In this document: one piece after another, positions 47,501 to 59,993 of the stretch
Numbering within the stretch: the stretch's first letter is position 1
How the letters are laid out: each line of letters opens with the position of its first letter
Assembly (NCBI RefSeq): GCF_026914265.1
Contig: NC_069134.1
Span: 15,531,205-15,595,204 of the forward strand
Length of the DNA: 64,000 nucleotides
DNA from: Mya arenaria
Taxonomy: Eukaryota > Mollusca > Bivalvia > Myida > Myidae
Direction: 5' to 3'
The notes under the pieces: generated by a model
What the model was told of the DNA's origin: nothing
The model's input: the letters and a program-made list of their open reading frames with translations, nothing else
Databases searched by the model: none
Translations under genes and position numbers: made by a program

Positions 47501-50500
47501 GGCAAACCTATGTGTGATAAAATAAGTGCTGTGAATGTTGGTGGAAAACAAGACACACTGCAAAGAAGAATGCAGCAAGCTCAGGAAAATGATGTTAACA
47601 CAATTCCCATTCAGTTGCTCAATAAACCGTTGTTGCAAGTGAAACATGACAGTGCATTACGTACAGGAAAGCCTTCAGGCTCTCCGGACAGTAATGGTGA
47701 CTCTGAGTGTTCCACACAAAGTATAAGTCTTGATACTCAAACTTGTCCTGACCCGAGCGGTCCTTCAGGCCTTCACAGTGATCACCGGGCATATAATACT
47801 GATTCTGGTGTGGGAAGCTGCTCAGAGCGTTCAGATGTTTCACCCTCAGACATTATTGACACTGACTTCAAGGCTGGAAGTGTGAATATATTTGACACTT
47901 GTGCCAAACCGTTAGGTACAGAACCTGTGAAACAACAGGTTGTGCAACCTTCAACTAAAGTGATGACTGTTGGGTATGCTTTAGAGGAAACTCATGTAAA
48001 GAAAATGCCAGTAAAAAATCATAAAATTGTCTCAATGCAAAGCAGTGAAAAAGACAAACCTTTGCCTTTAGAATCTGTTCGGCCAAAAACTGATACCAAA
48101 AGTGATGTGTGTTCAACTAGTCAGTCTCGTATGATGAATATGACACCCGAGGAGAGACAGATAGCCAATAATGTAAAGGAAATACTAAAGAAGGCTGCCA
48201 GCGAGACATTGAACAGGAAGTCTCCCAAACTGGCCACCCCTGGACACAACTCTGTTCCTCATAGATCAGAGGGAAACCACAATGCTATGCAAGGTAACAT
48301 ACGGTGATGTGCATGGTTAGCATGGTAACTTGCACATAACTAAATCTTTTATTAGCTTATTATTATATTTCTGTGTTTCTCAATACGCTTGAGAAACTTG
48401 GTGCTGGCCTTGCTCTTAGTAAACTATAAGATATGAATTAATTGATTTAAATTCAATTAGTAATTATGCAAAATAATACACTTTTCACAGGGTTTGCAGT
48501 CTATTTTGCAGTTTTCAAATAATTATAATTTGGTGTATTTCAAAATGCAGGGCTTCCTGAGGATTTGAATGGCACTGATGTATGAACTTCCTTACTTCTT
48601 TAATTTTGGAATCTGGATATGACAGATGTGAAAATTTATTTTAAATACAGACATTATTTTACATCTAATGAGTCCGACGGCATGACTCTTTTGGCAGGAA
48701 ATGAGATAGAAACCCCACAAACATATGGTTCAAGCAGAAATTAATTGCCAATTGAAAAATTGATTTTACATACGGATTATTTCATAATTTAGCTCAGGAG
48801 ATGATTAAATGCAAACCATTGGTTTTGTGAGTCTTCTTTCGGTTTGAAAAATAATGTAGATGAAATTGATTTGCCTTTTCTATTCATTTATAATTTATTC
48901 TTTATATTTTGGATGAAAACTGAACTGCAAACACTAGATTTTAACCTCCTCTTTACCAGTCATGGGAAAGACACCCTTGCCCTTTAGTGGGAAAAAACGA
49001 TTCGGGGGGAAAATTGTCGAGTATTTTTTGGACAATTTGGTTTAAGAAATGGAGTAAAATATCAATAACGCAGTTAATATATCACTCAGAAACATCATTT
49101 AATGGAGAATTTCCGAGGCTATTTTGGGGGGGAAAACAGGGTCTGGCCCAAGAGGAAGTACCTGGGTATCAGGATTAAAAGGCCCTGCACATGATTCATA
49201 CTAACGTATAACACTTCACCCATGTATTAAGAATTATGTTTATGCTTAAATCAGCATTACATATACACTTTTAAAATTATAAACAGTTGACAGAAGAATT
49301 TAAGAGCCCTTCCACTTCATACAGAATGTGAGAATCTTAAAAAAACAGGAATATTAAAGCCCATACTGAGAACAAAGACAATTGAATTTTGCGGAATCAC
49401 AAATACAAAAAAGTTAGTGTCAATCTTTCTGATTAAAAAAAACAAGGTAAAACACTAAATTCAACAAAGGAGTATACAAACTGATACATTAACTTCATGT
49501 AAGAAATTTTTCAACTTTAGCCCAAATTTCTTTTTATATTATGTTAAGGACCAGAAAACATACTGGCCCAGCTGACACAGTAATTTTTAAAAACTTGCTG
49601 CCTTGAATAGAAATTTACTTGGTTTTTACCTTCAGGCTTGTAAGAATTTTGATCACTGTATACATATGAAAATGACTGAAGAAATATCCAACATGACATA
49701 TGACCATAAAGTACCATTTGGACTAGGTTTTGACTTTTGATATTTTTCACAGATTGAAGTGGAGGCTACACATATGTGTCCTGTCCATAACTTTGTCACT
49801 TATGGTGGTATTTTGGAAGTGTTTCACGCCCAAGCTTGGCTTGAAGGACAAGGTCACTGCACACCTGTTTATGCCTTACTGAATGATGATAGTAGTTTGT
49901 GTCTGGTCCCAACTTTGTCATTTATGATGGAATTTGGAAATAATTTTGCCTAATTGACCACCATAAGATGATGATGTGACATGCCTAAAACTTGGTCTTC
50001 AAGGTGAAGGTCACTGTGTGCCTTAGAACTTTGTAAGTTATGCTTAATAAGCCTTATGGATACGTGGTTCATGTCCAGTCCAAAACGTTGTCAGTCATCA
50101 AGTGATTTTGAAATAATCACCACAAGATTGCCACATGTTGTTGGTCTCTAGTTTTAAGGTCAAGGTCACTGCACAACTGAGAACTTTGTCAGTTTTGCCT
50201 TATTAATGAAAGTGGTCCGGTTCCTGGCTTTGTCATTTTTTGAAATAATTTGGCATAAGTGATCACCTTAACATGTTGTGGGCAACACCCTGCTCAATAT
50301 CAAGGTCGCTGTGTGCCTCTTAACATTGTCAGTTATACTATATAAGCATTAATGATGATAGTGGTACATGTACAGTATATAACTGCTATGTAATGCTAAA
50401 TTCTGAACATATTTGGCATTAGTGACCACCATAAAAGATGACACCTTTTTATCTAAGCTGTAGCTTCAAGGTCACTTGCAGGGTAAACACCTAGGCTATA

Positions 50501-53500
50501 GTTTAACACCTAGGCTATATTGAAGATTTTAGATGTATGTAAGAATTATTTTCCTTCAAATATTTTTATAAAAACTTTAAATATATATATATATTATGAT
50601 TTCCATATTCAAGGCTTGAGTCAAGCAATAACATCCTGTGGCAATGCGGCGTATGGAGGTAGTCCTCAATTCTGTGATTGCTCTAGTTTGATCTTCCATG
50701 TTTAATTAAATTTCAATTTTGGTAGTTTAAGATAATTTTAGGCTTCACTATTTGTGGAATAAGGAGGGCTATTCTACTCGCCCCTGCGTCCGGTTAAAGG
50801 ATTAGGGCAAGTTGGCATTTTTACTTATAACTCCAGCAATATACTACCAATCTTCTTTTAATAAACACTTTGTAACTGTTTGTGTTCAGCTTTGATAGTA
50901 GTACCTATAATGTGTTATTTTTGCAGGGGCTGAAGTGAGTATGCCGAAGAAGAAGTCCAGCCCTAGGAACAGTCCTCGTAATCCTGGGAGTCCCCGAAAC
51001 CCTAGCAGTCCCCGAGGCGGGGCCAGTCCGCGCACCTCAGATGGGGCTCCCTCGCCCCACCAGGCCTGGCAATTCCATCCAAACCAGGACCTCATCTCAG
51101 CCCACCTGGCTGCCCGGGAATCTCAGAGCAAGTCGCCCATGCGTGACAGCGGCCGAGCTCCTCTTATGGAGCAGAGGAGGTCTCCCTTTAACATGCTCCC
51201 AGACTTGTTACCTGCGCAGCGCTTGGGTGGGCATGTGAGCAGTGAGACTGTCCCTCAGCCAGGGGAGGTACTTGAGGCACTCAGTATGCGACCACAGTGC
51301 AATATGGACAATATAGCCCTGTTAAAGTCATTAGAGGCGTATGCACATCCTCATCTCAATCAGTTGAACATGATGGCAGCTAACAAAGACCCAGCTTTAA
51401 TTCAGAAAATTGAGGAATTACGGCCTCTGTTCAAGTTGCACAAGCAGATGTCTGTAGCCTCTGCTGCAGTAAATGGTTTAGAGAATATGAATCATGTGCA
51501 ATGTCCTGTAAATTTGTCTGTGTCCACAGTTAAGTCTGCAAACAGTACTATGACTATATCAGAGGCAAGCACAAGTCATAATACAATTGTGGCTAGCAGT
51601 GTAAGCATTGGGCCTTTTGGTACAAACATTCTTTCTACAACAGTGACCAGTGCAAGTAGTGTGTCAAGCATGCCCAAATCTAATAAAGTGAACTCTGATG
51701 AACAAAAAGCAGCACAGCATAAACGGTCATCAGCAACTCCCAATAGTTCAAACCCTACTCATTCTCTCCCTGCACCAAGTAGACTTACAGAGTCAGTGCA
51801 GAAACTGTTAAACTTTCCATTAATAGATCATCCAAACACAAGCCTACCTCCATCTAACCGAAGATCTCCGTCATGTAGTGGTAATGTGACACGGACCAAC
51901 GCCAGTCACATGGTCACAACGCAGTGCAATTCAGTTGTGCGGGGATCTGTGTCACCAACAACGCATGTTGCCATGGCAACATCACGTCACCAGGCGTTGG
52001 ACAACAGCCACATTGACCTTGATTCTATCACACCATCCATTTCAGGGTTTGGACTAGGACCAATGAATTTACATTTTGATTCCCAAATACCGTTAGACTT
52101 TAGTAACCACTCAGACAGTGCTAGTTTTCCCAGCTTAACATCGGTAATGGCAACATCTTTGTCAGGCTTATCATGCCCTGTTATCAGCAATGTTGTGTCT
52201 GGCTCTACCACTAAACTTGTGCCAGCAGTCACCGGATCTATCACATCACATACCACAGGAGTTTCTGCAGCAAGTGTTAAAGTTAGTCCTCAGTCAAATA
52301 AAGAACAAATCAAAGAAGCAGCAGTGAACGCTCCAGTCTTGCAACCTGCTGATAAAGTTGTGTGCAATAGTGACTCTATAACGACAGTAAGTAGTGTCAG
52401 AAATACGCCAATATCTAGAACCCCCGCCCCTTTATTGAGTAGAGGCCCTCCTATTTTGCAGCCGCAAACAACACTGTTGCAGTCAGGCAGTCAAAATGAC
52501 TCAGACTCTAAGCTTAAAACTTCTCTTTCACAAATGGGACTATCAGAAATGCTACAGGAGACTGCAAATATTAATAAAAATGTGATTGAAAAGCAAGCTG
52601 TTATAACTAAAGCCCCAGCAACAACTCTACAATCTAGTCTGCCCTCACAGCTTATCCATCAGGCACAGCCTGGTGAAAATGTAATGGAACACTTGAAAAA
52701 CCACATTGAAGAGCAAATAAGGTCAAGCAGTCCTGGTAATGGCAACATTGAAGTTAAAAATACAAATTGTGATGCGAAAAGTAATACAGAAACACCTAAA
52801 CTTGAAAGTGGTCAAGGATTAAAGGCGTCAGTGAAAAATAGCGACAATTCAGAAATTCCAAAATTAAAAAGGCAGACAAATCTGAACATACATGTTCCAA
52901 CAACTTTCAAATCATCTCCCTTAAACACTCCAACAATAGGCAGTGACTCGTATGATAGTGACTTAAAATCTCAAGATTCTTGTTCATCTAATAGTTCAAC
53001 CCCTCCAGTTCTGACTGCAGTTTCGGACATACCTGAAACTAAACCACAGAGTAATGCTACTGACAGTACCATATTGGAGTTATCACAACCAAGTTCTAGC
53101 TCAGATAATGGAAATGCAAAGGAATCTGAACCAGTGCCAGACTTAGAAGAACTTACTCTTTCTCTTGTCACAAAAGCTAAAGAAAAACATCAGATGTCTG
53201 ACCTGAAAAATGACAAACCTCTCGAAGTTACAAACGAGAAGCCAGTGTATGATGACTCTGAATTTTCTCAAACTAATGCAAATTCAAAAACAAAGTCCTC
53301 CAGAAAACGAAGAGCGTCATCCGAAAGTGTTGAAGACCGGTATGATGAACATGATCCGAAACCCAGGCAGTTGAGAAGTAGAAAACGACCTAATCCTAAT
53401 GACCAAGAAATTGCACAGCCTGAGGATGCTAAAAGGCAGAAACAAGACACATGTGCTGATACAGTTCAAAAAGTTGAGCATAAAGATATCGGGAAAAGTA

Positions 53501-55146
53501 CAGGTTTGAAGGCGCCAACACCAACCTCACAATTAAATGACAGTAATAAATGTAATGAGGAACTTAGCACTAATTCCCAACACGAATCTATAAAGAGTGG
53601 CCTACGCACTAGAACTAATTCTAAGACGTCTCAGCCGACAGAAGTTCAGGAGAAGGCTAAGGGGCCTATTGGACGGGACGGCAGGAAAGATGGCAAGGGC
53701 ACCCCTTCAAAATCTGCGCCTGAGAAAAAGGTAGAGCCAGTGAAACCCGAGGATGGCAAGAGGCCCCCACCATCTCGTAGAAACAGGCAGTCTCCATCAG
53801 TACAGCCACAGGAGAGGGCTCTCTCCCAACCAGGTATTGGATCCTCGTAGTTTGAGATGTGTTAAAACGTATCAGACTGTTTTATGGGTTATACGTGTTT
53901 ACAAACTATTATATCTATGATAAATCATCTATCAAAAATGAAACTACTATTGATAAAAAAATTGTTTAATGTGCAAAAAAGGTACTCTTACTGTGATTAA
54001 ATGTACATTAATAATGGGTTATTCTTTAGAAGTATACCGGTAGATAGATTTTTGCTTTGCCATAACTATATAGTTGCCATTTTCAGCAGGTGTTCGGGAA
54101 AGGTCTCCGCAGAGGACTGGAAAGACGAGGGGACGTAACTCCCCACTGACAGTGGAGAATATGGAGGAATTATCGCATGATAACAAGCGCACCACTCGTT
54201 CGGCAAAAACTAAAGACGCGAAAGGTAAAATGTATGTCATGGACATTATTAGAACTCTTCATTGTGGTCTTGACTCTTGACACGTAAAGGAAACTGACCT
54301 GGATAACAGAATAGAACACCTTTTTTTCTACAAATAAAATCACAATAACATTGATGAAATAGGTTGTTAAAAGCAGTATCATTTCAGTTATTCATCATTT
54401 GCAGTTGTCATTGAAACTCATTTTACAACATAAATTAATGAATATAAATGTTTAATTAGAAAAATAAATCGGTCAAGAGCCTAGTTAGTTAATTTAAGTA
54501 AGACTGACCATTTTATTCCAAATACAACTACAAAACACTTAATAAATAGAGGATATATTACCCGATAGGTCATTCAATACTGAATTAATTTAATGATTTT
54601 TTACAATTGATTGAAGTGAGCTATAGCTTTCATTTTAAGTAAAGGAGTCAATTATTTTTGTATTGAATAACCACAATTGTTATATTCTAAGACAATTTTT
54701 ATAATAAATATTAAATTGATGATTTACACCACTAAATAAATATAACATCACCATATAGCGCATACATTTTTGATGTGACATCTTAAGTTATTACACTTGT
54801 TACATATCAAAATAACATTATGGTGTTATTTCATGACAGTGACATCATTTTGATGTGTTTATCACTTTCGAATTCAAGCAGGGCAGTGAAGTTTTGAGGT
54901 TAATATATGCATGCACCTGAACATCTCTGTTTTCTATTTACACTGATCTGTTTTCAGGTAGTTAAATGATCTATGTTTTGTGAGATGCAATGGATATTAG
55001 CTATTACTGTAACACCAATTTGTAGTTATTAATCTTGATGATATTGTGTTACAGTCCCTGACCCACCGCCGCCCCAGCCAGCAAGTAAGGCTGCCACCGC
55101 CTCTGCTGCTAAACGGCGACGTACAACCTCACAAGACCATAGATAG
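44458..55146 (+). CDS. NCOA6: Nuclear receptor coactivator 6 orthologue, 5 coding exons, 1,863 aa
   Basis: The spliced gene is 44458-44578, 45957-48293, 50927-53833, 54090-54224 and 55055-55146, all GT-AG and all phase 1 (5,592 nt with stop). Residues about 46-75 (LKKVEPWNSVKVTFKIPREA and on) match the defining N-terminal block of NCOA6 (VQKVEPWNSVRVTFNIPREA). At 281-286 the core nuclear-receptor box LLVNLL is kept, followed by a Lys/Arg patch as in vertebrates. The rest is disordered and rich in Ser, Pro, Asn and Gln, with NLS-like clusters (SRKRRA, RSRKRPN) and a C-terminal AAKRRR echoing the vertebrate QSKRRKSK end. Human NCOA6 is 2,063 aa. The protein is expected in nuclear MLL3/4-type H3K4 methyltransferase complexes, bound to receptors by LXXLL motifs. 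The first ATG in the first recognised exon was used. Antisense frames are shadows. Confidence 0.93.
44579..45956 (+). other. NCOA6: NCOA6 intron 1 (coding)
   Basis: GT-AG, 1,378 bp. It holds a truncated MITE at 44924-45018 sharing CAGTGATTTTTTTTGG and GCCTTCTAAAGGCTGTTTCC with the element at 34748. Otherwise unremarkable. Confidence 0.8.
44924..45018 (+). mobile_element. Partial copy of the MITE at 34748
   Basis: The left end CAGTGATTTTTTTTGG and about 90 bp inward match. Similarity fades after TTTTCCCAAAATTTTATAT, and the right inverted end is not found. Confidence 0.65.
45957..48293 (+). CDS. NCOA6: NCOA6 coding exon 2 (conserved block, NR box)
   Basis: A 2,337-nt exon, residues 41-819. 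The acceptor ATTTTCAG opens DKNKLILKKVEPWNSVKVTF. Motifs visible: LRQLL (161-165, at 46316-46330), LLVNLL (281-286, the conserved LXXLL at 46679-46693), FAQLL (290-294), and the basic patch KPAKKKRKPRQPKEKKEKK just after. A glycine/proline-rich stretch with PPPPPYPGEG lies at about 251-260. The donor CAAG|GTAACA is phase 1; the frame would run four codons into the intron if retained. Confidence 0.93.
48294..50926 (+). other. NCOA6: NCOA6 intron 2
   Basis: GT-AG, 2,633 bp. The right half carries a modular repeat (49745-50480). Around 48950-49180 there is a G-rich, A-rich stretch (GGGGGGAAAA strings at about 49006 and 49125) that may be another old repeat. Confidence 0.8.
49745..50480 (+). mobile_element. 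Modular repeat with CAAGGTCACTG motifs
   Basis: About four diverged modules with ACTTTGTCA-like, GGAAATAATTTTGCC/GAAATAATTTGGCAT-like and CAAGGTCACTGCACA. Non-coding; the same class as 31440-32040 and similar to material at 57180-57480. Confidence 0.5.
50927..53833 (+). CDS. NCOA6: NCOA6 coding exon 3 (disordered region)
   Basis: A 2,907-nt exon, residues 820-1788. The acceptor TTTTTGCAG opens GAEVSMPKKKSSPRNSPRNP, an SPR-repeat basic segment. A helical segment around 930-975 (LKSLEAYAHPHLNQLNMMAA, IQKIEELRPLFKL) is followed by long Ser/Thr/Asn-rich sequence. VQKLL and LSEML (1358-1362) are LXXLL-like. The context TSLSQMGLSEML resembles vertebrate TSLSQLLDNSG, the second NR box, with its LL lost. 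NLS-like SSRKRRASSES and RQLRSRKRPNP are near the end. Donor ACCAG|GTATTG, phase 1. Confidence 0.92.
54085..54224 (+). CDS. NCOA6: NCOA6 coding exon 4 with NAGNAG acceptor
   Basis: The acceptor reads TTTTCAGCAG|GTGTTC. Either CAG keeps frame, so the exon starts at 54087 (adds Ala) or 54090. It encodes GVRERSPQRTGKTRGRNSPL and NKRTTRSAKTKDAK, basic and Ser/Thr-rich. It parallels the vertebrate GRRNSRTEEP...ENGHRKRSSR region near the C-terminus. Donor AAAG|GTAAAA, phase 1. Confidence 0.88.
54225..55054 (+). other. NCOA6: NCOA6 intron 4
   Basis: GT-AG, 830 bp, very AT-rich, no repeat or exon seen. Confidence 0.8.
55055..55146 (+). CDS. NCOA6: NCOA6 coding exon 5 (C-terminus)
   Basis: The acceptor TGTGTTACAG opens VPDPPPPQPASKAATASAAK, followed by RRRTTSQDHR and TAG. 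The terminal Ala-rich plus KRRR pattern matches the vertebrate end, ITSAVQSKRRKSK. Confidence 0.88.
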
Positions 55147-55794
55147 CTGTTGTACAAACTGGGCATCGCCCATGGGAAACTAAACGGAAAAATTCTCCTC
55201 CCAGTTTGCTTCTTACGATGGTTCTATGCAACTAGTGTCAAGTCCACCAGTAGAGGAAGCAACTGGCTAAAGCTGAAAAGTGAATAACTGAAAATGCTGA
55301 TGATTGTATGCGCTGGCTATTGAAGCAGCATTTATACACAACAAATGAGAACACATGAGTTTTGAATGTGTCTGTGTGTGATCTCGTCATGGAGTGGGCA
55401 TTCAAAGTTGGCTATATTGTGCAACAGGTTTAGTACCAGTATTCAAATGTGCTAAATCAGGTTTAATGTTGATACAATTACATGAATTCATTAAGGTATT
55501 GTCATTGTCTAGAGACCTAGATATGAACTACCCGTATACAAACCTGGAATAGAACAGATTATTGTGTGGCATTCAACATTGACATGTGGGTGCAGATGTA
55601 GAAATTACTGTGTGATGGGCCCTACTGCACACCAATATTTATACTGGCTAGTTGAATGAATTGAAATTTACAGAAAAGTGCTCATTTATCTTATTTTAAG
55701 CATGTTTTACAATGCATTGCTATTGGTTTGTATTGTAATGTTTCATACAGTATGTGTGAGAACATTTTATGGTAATTGTTATTGTTATTAATAT

Positions 55795-55800
55795 AATAAA
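55795..55800 (+). terminator. NCOA6: Candidate NCOA6 polyadenylation signal AATAAA
   Basis: First canonical hexamer downstream of the stop with a T/G-rich stretch after it. Position chosen by sequence only. Confidence 0.4.
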
Positions 55801-56957
55801 TATTATAGTTACCCCCTGTACATAGAAATTAAGATAATTCTTCATAGTTTACATTGACATTAAATACTGAACTGAGGTAATATCATGTACATTGTAAATA
55901 CTGGCATGTAGTAAAATCACATTCATAGATAATAATGCAGTCATTTCTTGTTATATTTTTCTTTTCATTCTTTTCTATTGTAAATAGAAGCTGTACATAT
56001 GTATTATTGTTATATTTAAGTATAGTCGCTGTGGAAGAAAACGGTGAATACATCATTCTACCTTCAGACGCCTCATTGTGATTTTTGTTAATTTTCATTT
56101 TAGACTTCTAATAATGAATTATCTGTTACTGATGTATAGTGTTAAAGAATTTATATGATTCTATACATTTATTGTGTTATTTAAGATATTTTTTCTTTAA
56201 TCAAAAAGTAGATGAGTATAGTGCGTACTGGTTTTGTATTTTGTGTATTTTTGTGGTCAGCTTGCACTTCAGCACAGTCGGCGGAAAATGGTCGTCTCTT
56301 TGGAAACAATTTATTTGTTATGTTAACAGTATAAATAATAATCCTTTCACTACTTTATAATCAAGTGTTTTACCACTTTACAATTTGAAGAGGAAACAAA
56401 ATAAAATTACAACTGTGCAGGTTACAAACTACCTTTACAATTTCCTATACAATTATACATTCACATGAAACAATTAGACATATTTGACTGAAGGTAATTA
56501 ACAAATACAGACTATGGCATATATTGATCTAGATTATTCATACTTATAAAGATTCTTAAAATGCAAATTCTAACCTAAATTTATCAGAATGTTTTACAGA
56601 AAATCCAGCCTACTTGAAAATTTAACTCAAAGTTCATATTATCCACTTAGCATTCTCTTGGGCAGCAGTCAATTTTTTATGTCGGCAGGTTCACAATCAA
56701 ATTAATAATGCTTATAAGAATAATGACACTTCTTATTTTTAGTGTAGTATTCACGTGGATATATGTCTACATTTGACAACAAATGTTTTTGTATAGAGAT
56801 ATTAGGAAATACTGAAGTAGCTACGACATTATGCTGACATAATTCCTTGCAGCGTGCTTTTTTACAATTTTTATATTTTTGATTGAAACATTTCAAAACT
56901 TCATAATGAATCTATGATTAGGTTGTGTTTATACAAGTTTTACAAATTGCTTTGTAG

Positions 56958-57001
56958 CTTCTTCTTTTCTTTTCTTTCTTTTTTTTTTGGGGGGGGGGGG
57001 T
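56958..57001. repeat. Polypyrimidine run followed by G12 run
   Basis: CTTCTTTTCTTTTC and T-runs, then 12 consecutive G. Simple sequence, possibly a remnant of a repeat end. Confidence 0.7.
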
Positions 57002-59359
57002 GTACTTTTTTGCAGCCATACTCTTAAACTGAAAACAAACTGAACATGTAAACAATACATTTAAATTGGTGAAAAAATGAGCATTTGTCTTTAATTAAAC
57101 ATGTACTTTGCCTTTAAGAAATATTGTCCATAAACCACAGCTGACCCTCTTGAGTACTTTGTCCTGTCTTGGTGGCTTTACAGTTTCAGATCAATAATGT
57201 TTTTGAAGGACTAGTTTCACATTGGTATGCACGTTGGTCATATCAGTAGATGACTCTTTTGTTTTTTGGGTTAAAGGTCATGGCTATTTTTACTAACAAT
57301 TACAGGCACTTTCATTTCCGATTAATAACTTTTGAACTACTAGGTATAGAGTCTTCTAATTTGTAATGCACAATGGTAATGGTCAGTAGATGAGTCCTAA
57401 TCTTTTTGGGGTCAATAAACTGAAGTTCAAGGTCATTATGACCTTTACTAGAATAAGCATTGACCATGTTTATGATATTGAGAAGTTTAAACCTAATACA
57501 TTCAGTTTGGTATTTTAATTTCTTAATGGTTAATGTTAAGCATTTGAAAAGCAGCTCCTTGCAGTGAAAAATTCAACTCTGTTAAAGCATTATACATCCT
57601 AATTACTTCAGGAAGAATATACTGTAGGCTTGACATAGGTCAGAAGCAACCAGTCAGCTTACCAACCTTAATAATGCTTTTACAGCTGTGGTGTTGGTGT
57701 GAATATAGTTAGTATAACAGAAACAATTCCGACTTGAAGAAGAAATATGTAGACATATGTTACCAAGTTTTCTTTTGAATTATTTTAATTAACCTGTGAA
57801 CAGTATTTTGACAAACTGGCATTACAAATTATATTTAAGTTGATATGAATACAGTTCTGTTGCAAATGAGTAATATGTTAAGTTAGGTATTAGATCTTTC
57901 TAGTTCAAGTTTATTCATCAAAACTCGAGACAAACAGAGCAGGAATATCCACTTACTAAAGGAAAATATTGTTTAGTTGAATTGGATCCATCTGTAGTAG
58001 ATGTTCATTCTTTTAAATTTTCTAGAAACCAGTCTTTGTTTTCCAATGATTGTCATAGCCTGGAAAAAAGTCCAGGAAAGTGAATTTTATATACAAGTTA
58101 AATGTTGCATAAACACACACATAGTCAAGAGATCAGTTTGGTGCAAGATAAGGTTTAGTTTATAACATTGTAGAACAGTCAATTACTCTGAAAGTGTCTT
58201 GGGGAGTCTACAATACTCATTTATGAAAAATCTTTGAGTAGCACTTTTACTGTGAACATGTCTGCATTGTCTTAACTTCTGTGTATATTTCTCCAATGTA
58301 TAAATTACATTTTAACCGGAAACAATGTTGCATAATTCTTGTATGATGATTTTTGTTATCATATACTTGAAAGCTGGTCTTTTTCATGATTATTCAGTAA
58401 TAATTTTATTGTTATCCCGTTTTGTTAACATAGAATAGTTAATGTATTTATTATACATCATGTTTCTTCATTTTAAGCTTATGCTAAGCTGGTGTGTAGG
58501 GCAAATGTTTAATTTATTAGGTAATTTCAGTGTTCTATTAATGAAGTATTTCTGATACATTTCACTTTTGTCATCTATATGCCTTCTGAACTATCTTCAC
58601 TGTACCATTTACATGCAGCATATAAAAATGATTGGACTTCTTACCGATATCATGTACAATTTTATGATTACTTTCTTTGCTATCACATACTTTTCATTTT
58701 ATTGCAGCAAGCCTTAAATTTATTATTTTATTAAAACAATACTAAGTTAACAGTAACCTATATAGAAATGGGTTCTTATAGTACAACATATGGCTGTGTT
58801 TCTTCCCACTTGTCTATCACAATCTCCCTCACATACAACATTGTCAAATGTCTGTATCCTAGCGTGCTTCTCTCACATCTATATGTTACTACAGGACTTG
58901 AGTGTAGAATTGTTGACTATGTTGCAGTGACAACTGATTTCTGTTTATGTACATTTTGTAAAGATATATAAAGTATTTGCCGTATGTATTGTTTTGTCGT
59001 TTTTGCTCCGAATTACTACAGATCACTAACAAGGGAGACTATGGTCAGTGACTTACCATTTAATGTAATGCAGTTGTCGCCCTTCTTGTAAAATTTTAAA
59101 TGTATTCTTTGCCGAATTTCGGAAATGAAATCCATTGAAACCATTCCATAAACATGAATGTGCGATGGACATATATATACACAATATATGACCGATTTCA
59201 ATCTCTATATATTGAATATTACATAATTGAATTAGGTAAAATAAGGTAAAAAGTTACACAATCAGCGATCCAAAGTTGTTGTTTTTTATTGCAAACCATT
59301 TGGTAACTGATAATCACCAGCCCTCGACCCACGCACCTGTGGTTTACCTGTACATGTAT

Positions 59360-59478
59360 CTCGGATCACGTGACTTGTCATCCATATCGTTGGCTAGGTG
59401 TGTCACCGTTTGTCGCGGCTATAAGCTTACTTGAAACTCGTCCGTGTCCGATAAAGGATTAAAAAACGTATAAAAATG
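59360..59478 (+). promoter_or_regulatory. Candidate promoter and first exon ending ATG|GTATGA
   Basis: ATCACGTGAC (CACGTG at 59367-59372) and CTATAAG (about 59419, TATA-like) precede a short leader that ends AAAAATG|GTATGA, with the ATG at 59476-59478. First exons that stop exactly after the start codon are known in calmodulin and alpha-tubulin genes, for example. No second exon is in the window, so the gene cannot be named. Confidence 0.4.
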
Positions 59479-59899
59479 GTATGATTATTTCGTTATTTGT
59501 TTGTTGAACACACTATTTTGCATGTAGTTTTAAAATATTGTAATTGATCGAACATGTTATCTTTTCCGCGAAAACTTTTACGCCTGTAAAGTAATAACTA
59601 TTGACTGGTTGTATGCGGCTAAATCTGGAAAAATACATAATGGCATATGCATAAAATATATTTTTTGATGTAAGTGTGTGAACTCGGTATTTTATACTTG
59701 TATTTTAAAGTTATTTCAGTGAATATTAAATATACACCGTGTAACCTGTATTTCCATGCATAATTTACACTATCAATTTCCCTCAGGTGCATAATTTCAT
59801 TAGGCTGTTGGAACTTTTCACATAGAAGTATATAAATATCCATTGATCGAACCTGATGCAATTAGTTTGGTTATCTGCCAAGCTCTAGGGCACAGACAG

Positions 59900-59993
59900 C
59901 CTCTTACATTAGTCGATTGAACTTGGGCTTCAGTTTTGCGTCGTTCTTGAGATTGTTTTCAAGGATATCTAAATACAGCGTAATACAATATGG
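59900..59993 (+). promoter_or_regulatory. Possible alternative first exon ending ATG|GTATGT
   Basis: The leader-like GGGCTTCAGTTTTGCGTCG to CAATATG|GTATGT has its ATG at about 59991-59993 and a consensus donor. It has the same exon form as the candidate at 59478. The 5' end is unknown. Confidence 0.3.

Larger units (their letters stand above)
55147..59340 (+). other. NCOA6: NCOA6 3' UTR and downstream spacer
   Basis: Non-coding. The first good polyadenylation signal is AATAAA at 55795-55800, 650 nt after the stop. The AT-rich conserved-looking stretch continues further, and longer 3' ends cannot be excluded. A polypyrimidine run followed by a G12 run lies at 56958-57001. A modular repeat trace with AAGGTCATGG and CAAGGTCATTATGACC is at 57180-57480. 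No other gene is recognised. Confidence 0.5.
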
